Source: Candidatus Woesearchaeota archaeon (GTDB taxonomy: Archaea > Nanobdellota > Nanobdellia > SCGC-AAA011-G17 > GW2011-AR17). Taken from it: 11,677 nucleotides of DNA. Numbering within the stretch: the first letter of the stretch is position 1; each line of letters begins with the position of its first letter. Under the pieces are notes generated by a model that did not search any database, was not told where the DNA came from, and saw only the letters and a list, made by a program, of their open reading frames with translations. Location: the NCBI GenBank assembly GCA_018302165.1, contig JAGWAA010000043.1, positions 1 to 11,677 of the forward strand. Reading direction: 5' to 3'. The position numbers and the translations under genes are program-made. This document shows positions 1-5,196 of this stretch, one piece after another.

Positions 1-8
1 AGAAACCA

Positions 9-191
9 CTAAGAACATACCCCCATTGAATTCATTAAAACAGCTATAAGAACTAAAAGAAATCCAATAGGAGCACCTAAATAAGAGGGAATCGGAATTG
101 AAAGTTTTTTAAGAAAACCAAAAAGTCCATCTAACAACAAAAACAAACCTAATATCATTAAAAACCAATTAAGACTCAAACACCAATTCAT
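9..191 (-). CDS. small two-helix membrane protein, hypothetical
   Basis: A 60-residue protein made almost wholly of two hydrophobic stretches (about residues 5-27 and 38-55). Between them is a short loop with two lysines and the segment SIPIPSYLGAP. It is therefore probably a small integral membrane protein with both ends on the same side. The ATG is supported by a TTTAAAT box about 26 bp upstream, the spacing seen before most genes here, so the mRNA is probably leaderless. I do not recognise the family. It lies downstream of the small ORF at 403-692 on the same strand, separated by a 211-bp gap containing a dyad. Function unknown. Confidence 0.6.
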   Translation of the reverse strand: MNWCLSLNWFLMILGLFLLLDGLFGFLKKLSIPIPSYLGAPIGFLLVLIAVLMNSMGVCS

Positions 192-213
192 ATTTAAAAA
201 TAGACCAAAGAAG

Positions 214-222
214 TTTAAATAA
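214..222 (-). promoter_or_regulatory. TATA box for the two-helix membrane protein
   Basis: TTTAAAT-type box whose centre lies about 26 bp upstream of the ATG at 191. The spacing implies transcription starting at or next to the ATG. Confidence 0.4.
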
Positions 223-275
223 CTTCCTAATTAAAAATTTTTAAATAAAATTCAGACAAGAATTTTAAAATATAT

Positions 276-299
276 ATTATACACATTTATGTGTATAAT
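276..299. repeat. perfect 11-bp inverted repeat with 2-bp centre
   Basis: The arm attatacacat (276-286) is followed by tt and then its exact reverse complement (289-299). It lies in the gap between the two small minus-strand genes, about 85 bp upstream of the ATG at 191 and about 100 bp downstream of the stop at 403. It could be an operator, or a hairpin at the transcript end of the upstream gene. The surrounding 300-402 stretch is T/A/C-rich with recurring tactaac and tacttatt words, and I see no gene in it. Confidence 0.5.
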
Positions 300-402
300 C
301 ACTAACTAAAAACTTTCTTTTAGTGTGTATATACTTACTTATCTACACAAACATTCTTTACTACTATACTAACTGATTATACTTATTTATACTTACTAAC
401 TA

Positions 403-692
403 TTAACAATATTTTTTAACCTCTTCCACAATTTCCTTTGGTTTTAACATATTAAGATTAGTATCAATAGTCTTAATTGAGTCACTATCATTTTTATTAA
501 TATTAATTGACATTTCAATATTAATTAATCTTAAATCTTCTTGAATTTCGCTTAACTTTCGAATATTCCTTTTAAAATGAGAGTCTTTTTCACCTAAAAT
601 TTGAATAATTAAATCATTAAGAAATCCTTGACTTTCCGAATCCCTCAGCAACTGCAATTCTCAAGAAAACTTGCTATAATCTTCTCATTCAT
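403..692 (-). pseudogene. small helical hypothetical protein, probably frameshifted near 659
   Basis: The long open frame (403-657) encodes 84 residues rich in charged and aliphatic residues, probably helical or coiled-coil, with no membrane segment. That frame has no ATG near its 5' end: it opens only with TTG at 657, two codons after an in-frame TGA. In the neighbouring frame an ATG at 692 reads MNEKIIASFLEN before a stop overlapping the longer frame. An ATTTATAAG box lies about 27 bp before that ATG, matching the leaderless spacing elsewhere in the window. Restoring one base (for example a third A near 659-662) would fuse the two frames into one protein of about 95 residues. The gene is therefore a recent pseudogene, or contains a sequencing or assembly indel. 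The alternative is a real TTG-started 84-residue protein. Function unknown. Confidence 0.45.
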
Positions 693-714
693 AGAAAGTT
701 TAAAGCCCTAGCTA

Positions 715-723
715 ATTTATAAG
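715..723 (-). promoter_or_regulatory. TATA box for the frameshifted small ORF
   Basis: The box (TATAAAT on the minus strand) is centred about 27 bp before the ATG at 692. This is the main argument that 692, not the TTG at 657, is the genuine start. Confidence 0.4.
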
Positions 724-755
724 TATAGCCATACTAGATTATAATAAAAGTTTAA

Positions 756-827
756 AGCCTCTGGAGGGATTTGAACCCCCGACCTGCAGTTTACAAAACT
801 GCTGCTATACCACTAAGCCACAGAGGC
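756..827 (-). tRNA. tRNA-Thr (anticodon UGU)
   Basis: Complete cloverleaf of 72 nt on the minus strand. The acceptor stem GCCTCTG/CAGAGGC pairs fully. The D-arm GCTTAGTGGTATAGC has the GG pair, the anticodon stem is GCAGT/ACTGC around loop TTTGTAA, and the T-arm GGGGG-TTCAAAT-CCCTC has one G-U pair. The anticodon read from the loop is TGT, giving threonine. The discriminator base is U73. No CCA is encoded, so it must be added after transcription. The gene lies 37 bp downstream of the eS1 stop codon on the same strand and might be co-transcribed with it. No intron. Confidence 0.96.
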
Positions 828-864
828 ATTATAAATATAAAAAATAAAAAGTTAATATAACTTT

Positions 865-1443
865 CTAAATTTTTACGAAAGCCCTCATCTCAACTGCAGA
901 CACTGGATATATTTTTTTAAGCTCAGTTTTCAAATCTTTGTATAATTCACCAAGAACAACTTTATTTGTAAACTCATTAAAGCTATTTTCCTTAGCTACC
1001 CTCTCAAAATACTCTTGACACTTAGCTCTCAAATCAGTTAAGATTCCATGCTGCACATTATCTTTAACAAGCAACATAGGTTTCAATCTAACTTTAACAT
1101 CATCTTTAGTTTCAACAACAAAAGAATCATCTACTCTTTTCTTAGCCCTTTTAACAATTCTTTTTACATTCGGTGGCAAAATTTCTAATGAAACTAATTC
1201 AGTCATACAATTGTTCCCTTTAACTTCAACAACTTTAAACTTTGCTTCCATACTTTGTCTTTTTCCACCTTTCAAAATTGTAGAAAGGTTTGTTCTAACA
1301 GATCTTCCAACAAGCGACTCTGGAGTTTGTGCCAAAGTCTCGCCAAACATAAAATCATTAAAAACTTTTGGTGCTTGTAATGAATACCATCGCTTTTTAG
1401 CAATAGATATTCTTGCTTTTTGTGTGATTATTTTTTTTGCCAT
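865..1443 (-). CDS. rps3ae: 30S ribosomal protein eS1 (S3ae family)
   Basis: 192 residues, close to the usual archaeal length. The N-terminus AKKIITQKARISIAKKRWY followed by SLQAPKVFNDFMFGETLAQ and TPESLVGR is the signature of the eS1/S3ae family. The C-terminus closes with IYPVSAVEMRAFVKI, equivalent to the conserved IYP..xVE end of archaeal members. The protein belongs to the platform of the small ribosomal subunit, near the mRNA exit. It starts two bases after the uS15 stop codon, so the two genes form one operon with uS15 first, and tRNA-Thr follows. There is no separate promoter in front of it, so expression should depend on the uS15 promoter and leader. Confidently assigned by motif and neighbour. 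Confidence 0.95.
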   Translation of the reverse strand: MAKKIITQKARISIAKKRWYSLQAPKVFNDFMFGETLAQTPESLVGRSVRTNLSTILKGGKRQSMEAKFKVVEVKGNNCMTELVSLEILPPNVKRIVKRAKKRVDDSFVVETKDDVKVRLKPMLLVKDNVQHGILTDLRAKCQEYFERVAKENSFNEFTNKVVLGELYKDLKTELKKIYPVSAVEMRAFVKI

Positions 1444-1445
1444 TT

Positions 1446-1901
1446 TTATTCAATATAGAGTTTTGCTTGGGTTCTATCGTATACCCATTTATTTGGTAAA
1501 ATATTTTTTGTCTTGTAATAATTTGCTAATCTTTTAATTTTAGATTCAACAAGAGTAACTCCTCTCTTAGCAACAACATCATGTTTATTTGCATTAGCAT
1601 GATTCATTACAGCAATGTGCCTTTTAATTAACGCCAATAAATCTTCAGGTAATTTAGGTGTCAATTTTTTATCTTTCAAAACATCATTAATACTTTTATT
1701 TAGTAAAGCTTTTACTGAAGGAATTCCATAAGAATCTCTTAAGAACATTCCAATCTTACTTGCAGTATTTTCTTGCTTAGCTAACTTTACAATTATCTGT
1801 TCAACTTCTGTTGGTGAATAATTAACCCACTCAGGAACAGTTCTGTCTACTGGCTTGTGACTTGAAGCCTTTCCCTTACTTTTCGAATACAATCTTGCCA
1901 T
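1446..1901 (-). CDS. rps15: 30S ribosomal protein uS15 (archaeal S15 / eukaryotic S13 type)
   Basis: 151 residues, the archaeal/eukaryotic long form with an N-terminal extension before the core. The start MARLYSKSKGKASSHKP matches the family opening. It is followed by VPEWVNYSPTEVEQIIVKLAKQ and IPSVKALLNKSINDVL. The C-terminal core has LPEDLLALIKRH and the helix ESKIKRLANYYK. It binds the central domain of 16S rRNA and organises the platform. Unlike most genes here there is no TATA box 26-28 bp before its ATG. The nearest good box (2002-2009) predicts a leader of about 78 nt containing a hairpin and a short uORF, so post-transcriptional control is plausible. eS1 follows after 2 bp. Confidence 0.96.
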   Translation of the reverse strand: MARLYSKSKGKASSHKPVDRTVPEWVNYSPTEVEQIIVKLAKQENTASKIGMFLRDSYGIPSVKALLNKSINDVLKDKKLTPKLPEDLLALIKRHIAVMNHANANKHDVVAKRGVTLVESKIKRLANYYKTKNILPNKWVYDRTQAKLYIE

Positions 1902-1918
1902 TTTTATATAAAGACTAA

Positions 1919-1940
1919 GGAGAAATTAACTATTTTCTCC
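1919..1940 (-). promoter_or_regulatory. hairpin in the predicted uS15 leader
   Basis: Perfect 7-bp inverted repeat ggagaaa/tttctcc around an 8-nt AT loop, 17-39 bp upstream of the uS15 ATG. On the minus-strand mRNA it would fold just ahead of the start codon and would overlap the stop codon of the short uORF. Candidate autoregulatory or translation-control element. No protein-binding motif could be recognised. Confidence 0.4.
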
Positions 1941-1973
1941 GGTGTGACAATGTCTTTCAACAAAACCACCCAT
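1926..1973 (-). CDS. possible 15-codon leader ORF, in frame with uS15
   Basis: From an ATG at 1973 the minus strand reads MGGFVERHCHTGENS and stops with TAA. This ATG would be about 6 nt from the transcription start predicted from the TATA box at 2002-2009. The frame is the same as that of uS15, 24 codons later, with that single stop in between. The stop lies inside the hairpin at 1919-1940. It may be a leader peptide, a decayed N-terminal extension, or chance. A 15-codon frame in a DNA window this size carries little weight alone. Confidence 0.25.
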   Translation of the reverse strand: MGGFVERHCHTGENS

Positions 1974-1976
1974 CTG

Positions 1977-1992
1977 TTATCAAATCTGATAA
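1977..1992. repeat. 6-bp inverted repeat beside the shared promoter
   Basis: ttatca (1977-1982) and tgataa (1987-1992) are reverse complements around four bases. The repeat lies at the predicted start of transcription of uS15 and could be an operator. It is short, so chance in AT-rich DNA is possible. Confidence 0.25.
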
Positions 1993-2000
1993 AAATGCGG

Positions 2001-2010
2001 ATTTATAAAT
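2001..2010. promoter_or_regulatory. palindromic TATA box between uS15 and the plus-strand membrane protein
   Basis: ATTTATAAAT is a 10-bp palindrome and can be read in both directions. On the minus strand it predicts a start near 1979 and hence a leader of about 78 nt for uS15. On the plus strand it predicts a start near 2032, but a second box at 2061 fits the plus-strand gene better. Confidence 0.5.
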
Positions 2011-2060
2011 GTTTCTAGATAGTAAAATACTGAAAATATTTCAAAAAAATCTACAAAAGA

Positions 2061-2068
2061 TTTATAAT
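2061..2068 (+). promoter_or_regulatory. TATA box for the plus-strand membrane/coiled-coil protein
   Basis: TTTATAAT centred about 25-26 bp before the ATG at 2090. It sets the start there rather than at the earlier in-frame ATG at 2009, which lies inside another TATA box. Confidence 0.5.
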
Positions 2069-2089
2069 AAAAAATATCATAATAAAAAT

Positions 2090-2377
2090 ATGACCATAAA
2101 AAGAAATTTTTGGGACTACTTAGCATGGATATGTTTAGCAGGAATTACAATTTGGGTAATTCTCAAAATATTAGGAATAATAAATACTCCAATTTGGTTA
2201 GAATATGCACCAATTTACGGAGCAATTTATCTTGCAGGTTGGAATGTAAATAAATTAGAAAGAGCAACAAAAGATATTAAAGAAAATTCTAAAGATATTA
2301 AAGAAATAAAATTTGATATATCAAATATAAAATTTGAAATTCAAACAATGAAAACAAAATGTTCAAAAATCAACTAG
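2090..2377 (+). CDS. membrane protein with two helices and C-terminal coiled coil, hypothetical
   Basis: 95 residues from the ATG at 2090 (the open frame extends upstream to 2009, but the promoter spacing favours 2090). After a short basic start (MTIKRNFWDYL) come two hydrophobic segments, about residues 11-30 and 38-53, joined by a turn containing INTPIWLEYAP. The C-terminal 40 residues are charged and heptad-like (ATKDIKENSKDIKEIKFDI and so on), typical of a cytoplasmic coiled coil. I have the impression of similar short proteins in DPANN archaea but know no function. The gene stands alone on the plus strand and ends 3 bp before the 86-bp repeat copy. The protein at 6488 has the same architecture. 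Confidence 0.6.
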   Translation: MTIKRNFWDYLAWICLAGITIWVILKILGIINTPIWLEYAPIYGAIYLAGWNVNKLERATKDIKENSKDIKEIKFDISNIKFEIQTMKTKCSKIN

Positions 2378-2379
2378 TT

Positions 2380-2465
2380 CTACCTTGCTTTTTCAGTTCC
2401 CAATACGAGAATTTTCTTTTCAAATACAAATGTTTGCATTTCACAGAATTATCCAAATAATATTC
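2380..2465 (-). repeat. 86-bp exact direct repeat, copy 1 (detached glycosyltransferase 3' end)
   Basis: All 86 bases are identical to 3374-3459, the last 86 coding bases of the glycosyltransferase apart from its final AAT and stop. In the same frame this copy would encode the C-terminus from EYYLDNS to KKQGR, then two further codons and a stop. An in-frame TGA directly upstream shows that it is a fragment without a start. It lies between the stop codons of the plus-strand membrane protein (3 bp away) and the unrecognised gene at 2482 (16 bp away). Confidence 0.95.
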
Positions 2466-2481
2466 TCAAATCAAAAATAAT

Positions 2482-3309
2482 TTACTTTCTAAAAAGATGA
2501 AATCTTTGAGGATGAGCAGTTTCAAGAGAAAGTTTGAGTAAATTTTTATATCCAAAACCAAATAACACAGCTTTTTCACCTGATCCTTTCGCAAAATATC
2601 CAGAACCATCCCAATCAGGAGTATAAATATCTCCATTTTCAAAAGAAAATTCTTTATTTAAAGCATTAGTTAATTCCATAATATCATTCGGATTTCTTAA
2701 ACCTGTTAAAGATCTAAATAATTGGTTCATAAAAGGATCACCTAAAACTTCTTCCAAATTATGTTCTCCTCCACTCCAACCATCTTTTGTATATTTCAAG
2801 CCTTGTGCTAAATCCAAATTAAGTACGCATCTTCTATTTTCTAAATTTATCTCTTCTCCCCTTCGATTGAAAGAAAAAGCCCTTGATACTTCATCCTTTG
2901 TTGGATAATGTACTACAGTAACTTTGTAAGGTCCTTCAAAAACTTCTATACCATTATCCAAAACAAAATTACGATTATTCACAGGACTAAATCTAACAAC
3001 AGAATTTCCTGAAAAAGGCAATACGACACCATTAGTATGCTCTTCCAATACTGAAGTTGATAATGCATCAAAAAAACCTCTAACCTCAAGTTCATCTATT
3101 CTTCTTGCTAAACTAACATAAACATTTGCTAAAACTGCTGAACTTGGAAAAAAAAGTCTTAAGTCTTTAGCACATAAAGCCGCCCCATGAACCTGTTGAA
3201 AATAATCTTTAGAAGTAGGTATTGACACTAACAAATTTTCATGTCTTTCATAAACCTTTCCATCTAAGTCATAACATTCTATAGGTCCGACTTCAATGTA
3301 TTTTTCCAT
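2482..3309 (-). CDS. unrecognised soluble protein between the 86-bp repeats
   Basis: 275 residues from the ATG at 3309 (MEKYIEVGPIECYDLDGKVY). An upstream in-frame TTG at 3327 would add six residues. The ATG is preferred because a TTTATAAA box lies about 26 bp before it and a GGAG lies 7 bp before it. There is no signal peptide or membrane segment. The sequence is mixed alpha/beta with several glycine/aspartate-rich stretches (DGWSGGEHNLEE, TPDWDGSGYFAKGSGEKAV) and ends QRFHLFRK. I recognise no family and no nuclease, recombinase or transposase motif. It is the only gene between two exact 86-bp copies of the neighbouring glycosyltransferase 3' end, which suggests that it arrived as a unit. 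Codon use did not look clearly foreign by eye. Confidence 0.7.
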   Translation of the reverse strand: MEKYIEVGPIECYDLDGKVYERHENLLVSIPTSKDYFQQVHGAALCAKDLRLFFPSSAVLANVYVSLARRIDELEVRGFFDALSTSVLEEHTNGVVLPFSGNSVVRFSPVNNRNFVLDNGIEVFEGPYKVTVVHYPTKDEVSRAFSFNRRGEEINLENRRCVLNLDLAQGLKYTKDGWSGGEHNLEEVLGDPFMNQLFRSLTGLRNPNDIMELTNALNKEFSFENGDIYTPDWDGSGYFAKGSGEKAVLFGFGYKNLLKLSLETAHPQRFHLFRK

Positions 3310-3330
3310 AAAAAAAGCTCCGCTCAAACA

Positions 3331-3338
3331 TTTATAAA
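3331..3338 (-). promoter_or_regulatory. TATA box for the unrecognised gene
   Basis: TTTATAAA centred about 26 bp upstream of the ATG at 3309. The gene therefore carries its own promoter inside the block bounded by the repeats. Confidence 0.5.
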
Positions 3339-3366
3339 ACTTTCTATAGTTTACTTTTAAAAAACC

Positions 3367-4077
3367 TTAATTCCTACCTTGCTTTTTCAGTTCCCAATAC
3401 GAGAATTTTCTTTTCAAATACAAATGTTTGCATTTCACAGAATTATCCAAATAATATTCAAACCCATTCGCCCAAACATCAACACCTAACCATCTATCAT
3501 CCCATGCATCCATCTCTAATGAATATCTAAAATTTATTTTCTCCAAAACTTCTCGTTTAATTAAAATACAACCCATCCCCGCAAACGCAATTTTCAATAA
3601 TTGCTCTTCCCATATTTCTTTTTCAATTAAATAACCAGTATCATTCCAATTATTAATTTCTTTAGAAAACACCCAAGCAAAAGGCATAACCTTAGCTTCA
3701 CCATTAATATCATGATGCCCAAAATATAAACCTGAAATAATATTCTTATCATGCTTCATTAATTTTTCAATTACATCTCTCGGTGGAATAACATCCTGAT
3801 CTAAAATCAATAAATAATCATATCCTCCATCCAAAACCTTATCTCGAATAATATTATGATCTCTAGTAACCATATCTCTAATTCTATGCAAGTGTTCAGT
3901 TTTAATCACATCAAATCCTTGAGCTTTAACTTTTTCAAAAAAATTATTTGTGGAAGAATTCTCAGTAAAAAATAAATCATAATTTTCATAAGTTAATTCT
4001 TTAACACGATTTGAAAATTCATCCCAACAATAATCATACCATTCACATAAAGGTGCAGCAACTAAAACTTTTTTCAT
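3367..4077 (-). CDS. GT-A-fold glycosyltransferase (family 2-like)
   Basis: 236 residues. The start MKKVLVAAPLCEW is the first beta strand of a GT-A nucleotide-sugar fold. The segment DYLLILDQDVIPP (about residues 87-99) carries DQD in the place of the metal-binding DxD motif. GMGCILIKREVLEK (167-180) and WDDRWLGVDVWANGFEYYLDN (192-212) correspond to the acceptor loop and catalytic acidic region of such enzymes, and H218 in KHL is a possible metal ligand. It probably transfers a sugar in surface glycan or glycoprotein synthesis in the cytoplasm; donor and acceptor cannot be read. No membrane helix. It stands alone in the gap between tRNA-Gln and the unrecognised gene. Its last 86 bp also occur at 2380-2465. 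Confidence 0.8.
   Translation of the reverse strand: MKKVLVAAPLCEWYDYCWDEFSNRVKELTYENYDLFFTENSSTNNFFEKVKAQGFDVIKTEHLHRIRDMVTRDHNIIRDKVLDGGYDYLLILDQDVIPPRDVIEKLMKHDKNIISGLYFGHHDINGEAKVMPFAWVFSKEINNWNDTGYLIEKEIWEEQLLKIAFAGMGCILIKREVLEKINFRYSLEMDAWDDRWLGVDVWANGFEYYLDNSVKCKHLYLKRKFSYWELKKQGRN
3374..3459 (-). repeat. 86-bp exact direct repeat, copy 2 (within the glycosyltransferase gene)
   Basis: This copy is part of the intact glycosyltransferase reading frame and is identical to 2380-2465, with an offset of 994 bp. Identity stops sharply at both ends. Confidence 0.95.
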
Positions 4078-4126
4078 AAAAAAATATTTTTATTTAATAA
4101 TTAAAAAACTTTTGTAATTAATAAAA

Positions 4127-4228
4127 TAGCCCCACCAGGATTCGAACCTGGGTCTCCACCTCCAAAGGGTGGAATGATTGGCCGCTACATTCCATAAGCT
4201 TTGCCTAAACAAAACATTCTATGGGGCT
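4127..4228 (-). tRNA. tRNA-Gln (anticodon UUG) with predicted D-arm intron
   Basis: The acceptor stem AGCCCCA/TGGGGCT starts with the A1-U72 pair usual for archaeal tRNA-Gln and has discriminator A73. The anticodon stem CCACC/GGTGG holds loop CTTTGGA, anticodon TTG. The variable loop is AGAC and the T-arm is CCAGG-TTCGAAT-CCTGG. The genomic copy is 102 nt, 29 more than expected, and the excess lies between acceptor and D-arm. Removing 4190-4218 leaves a 73-nt tRNA in which positions 8-12 become TAGTG, followed by TAGCGGCCAAT and CAT, the normal D-arm of archaeal tRNA-Gln. No CCA is encoded. Confidence 0.93.
4190..4218 (-). other. predicted 29-nt tRNA intron between positions 10 and 11 of tRNA-Gln
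   Basis: Exon bases C5-C6-A7-U8 (4221-4224) can pair with AUGG at the intron 3' end (4192-4195), a 4-bp central helix. Three-base bulges AGA (4218-4220) and AAU (4189-4191) flank it, and both predicted cuts fall after the second bulge base, the symmetry expected for archaeal splicing endonuclease. Inside the intron GUUUUG/CAAAGC (4210-4215 with 4198-4203) forms a 6-bp stem with a 6-nt loop. The outer helix is nearly absent, so this is a relaxed bulge-helix-bulge. The exact boundaries are inference. Confidence 0.7.
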
Positions 4229-4259
4229 ATAAGCTAACCAAGGGTAATTAACTAAAAAT

Positions 4260-4308
4260 ATCCTCTATTTTTAAATTTAATGCTTTCAACCTAAAAACTA
4301 AAGAGGAT
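4260..4308. repeat. imperfect hairpin between methyltransferase gene and tRNA-Gln
   Basis: Outer arms atcctct (4260-4266) and agaggat (4302-4308), plus inner arms ttttta (4268-4273) and taaaaa (4292-4297), give a 7+6 bp stem with a small internal loop and an 18-nt top. It lies in the 156-bp gap downstream of the methyltransferase. It may be a transcript end, an RNA-processing signal, or a small structured RNA. No gene was seen in the gap. Confidence 0.35.
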
Positions 4309-4384
4309 TTAGGAAAATAATAACCAAACTTATTCCAAAACAAAATTACTATAAAAATCCTACGAGTGAATGTCCTGTCCGGAG

Positions 4385-5179
4385 TTATACAAATCCTTTA
4401 AACCCAAAACTATCAGTAGAACCTTTTTTCTTACACAAGAAATAAACTTCATCACCAAACTTCTTTCTTTCTACAACATCAACTAACTCTAAAAACCATT
4501 TTAATCTTTTCTCACTAATTATTTTTCCACCACCTAAACTTCTTGTAGCAAAACTAACTAAAACATAATCACAATCAAGCTTCTTCAATAACCTTTCAGT
4601 AAACCCTCTTTCCAAAGCTTCAAATCCTTCTAATACTTTAAACAAAAATACAACATCAACTCTCATGAATTTATCAAAATCAAAAACATCACCATAACGA
4701 ATAGCCCCAGTTAATTTAAATTTATTCAAGAAAGCATTACAAAAATCAACATCATCTTTGTTAATTTCCAGCCCATAATAATGCACATTCCCCAACCAAG
4801 GCATACTAAATATATTAAACCCACATCCAATATCAAACACTGTATGAATTTTAGTTTTAGTTTTCAACCAAGAATAAATTTTATCATAATGTCTAAATCT
4901 TTCTCTTGTAGATAAATGCATCTTCAAAACTTTTTCACAATTTTCTTTATCATCCCAAGTTTTAATTTTATTCAAAATATCATATCTTTTTTTATTAGTA
5001 GGAAGTAAGAAGGCCCCATAAAGAATTCTTAATTTCGCACGCACTTCTTTTACAAATCTTTTTCTTTGTTTAGGCTCATAAATATTATATTTTAGTTCAT
5101 AAGGTTTCATAACCCTTCTTACAAAATTATCATTTAGTCCATGATACTCTTTTTTCTCTTTAATTTCTTCAAGAACCAT
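4385..5179 (-). CDS. FmrO/ArmA-family 16S rRNA (m7G1405-type) methyltransferase homologue
   Basis: 264 residues from the ATG at 5179. An ATG at 5203 would add eight residues, but the TTTATAAA box at 5203-5210 lies about 27 bp before 5179 and overlaps 5203. The motif series is that of the FmrO/Rmt/ArmA family: HLSTRER (88-94); the AdoMet site VFDIGCGFN followed by MPW (114-128); GDVFDF (163-168); VFLFKVLE (177-184); and VSFATRSLGGGK (208-219). Bacterial relatives methylate N7 of G1405 in helix 44 of 16S rRNA and give aminoglycoside resistance. Here the gene follows the Dim2/Pno1-like and RIO1 genes, so a housekeeping role in small-subunit maturation is inferred. The basic N-terminal region (about 1-85) resembles the rRNA-binding domain of the family in size. 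The target base is not known. Confidence 0.82.
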   Translation of the reverse strand: MVLEEIKEKKEYHGLNDNFVRRVMKPYELKYNIYEPKQRKRFVKEVRAKLRILYGAFLLPTNKKRYDILNKIKTWDDKENCEKVLKMHLSTRERFRHYDKIYSWLKTKTKIHTVFDIGCGFNIFSMPWLGNVHYYGLEINKDDVDFCNAFLNKFKLTGAIRYGDVFDFDKFMRVDVVFLFKVLEGFEALERGFTERLLKKLDCDYVLVSFATRSLGGGKIISEKRLKWFLELVDVVERKKFGDEVYFLCKKKGSTDSFGFKGFV

Positions 5180-5196
5180 TTCAATATAACAAAAAA

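Noticed and set aside
300..402. CRISPR-like or tandem repeat array in the tactaac/tacttatt-rich stretch
   Set aside because: The words are short and irregularly spaced, with no constant repeat length or spacers; low-complexity AT-rich DNA explains them.
1211..1537. Open frame of 108 codons on the plus strand
   Set aside because: It lies entirely over the eS1 and uS15 genes on the opposite strand; those are firmly identified.
1941..1992. C/D-box small RNA in the uS15 leader region
   Set aside because: A CTGA is present at 1986, but no acceptable C box (RTGATGA) is found at a suitable distance on either strand.
2009..2089. N-terminal extension of the membrane protein starting at the ATG at 2009
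   Set aside because: That ATG lies inside a TATA box, and a second TATA box at 2061 predicts the start at 2090. The extension is lysine/asparagine-rich and looks non-coding.
2380..3459. Insertion sequence or composite transposon
   Set aside because: The repeats are direct copies of coding sequence, with no transposase and no terminal inverted repeats recognised.
4385..5179. Recently acquired antibiotic-resistance gene
   Set aside because: Base composition looks like the neighbours, the promoter follows the local pattern, and there are no mobile-element marks beside it. The setting points to a resident archaeal gene.
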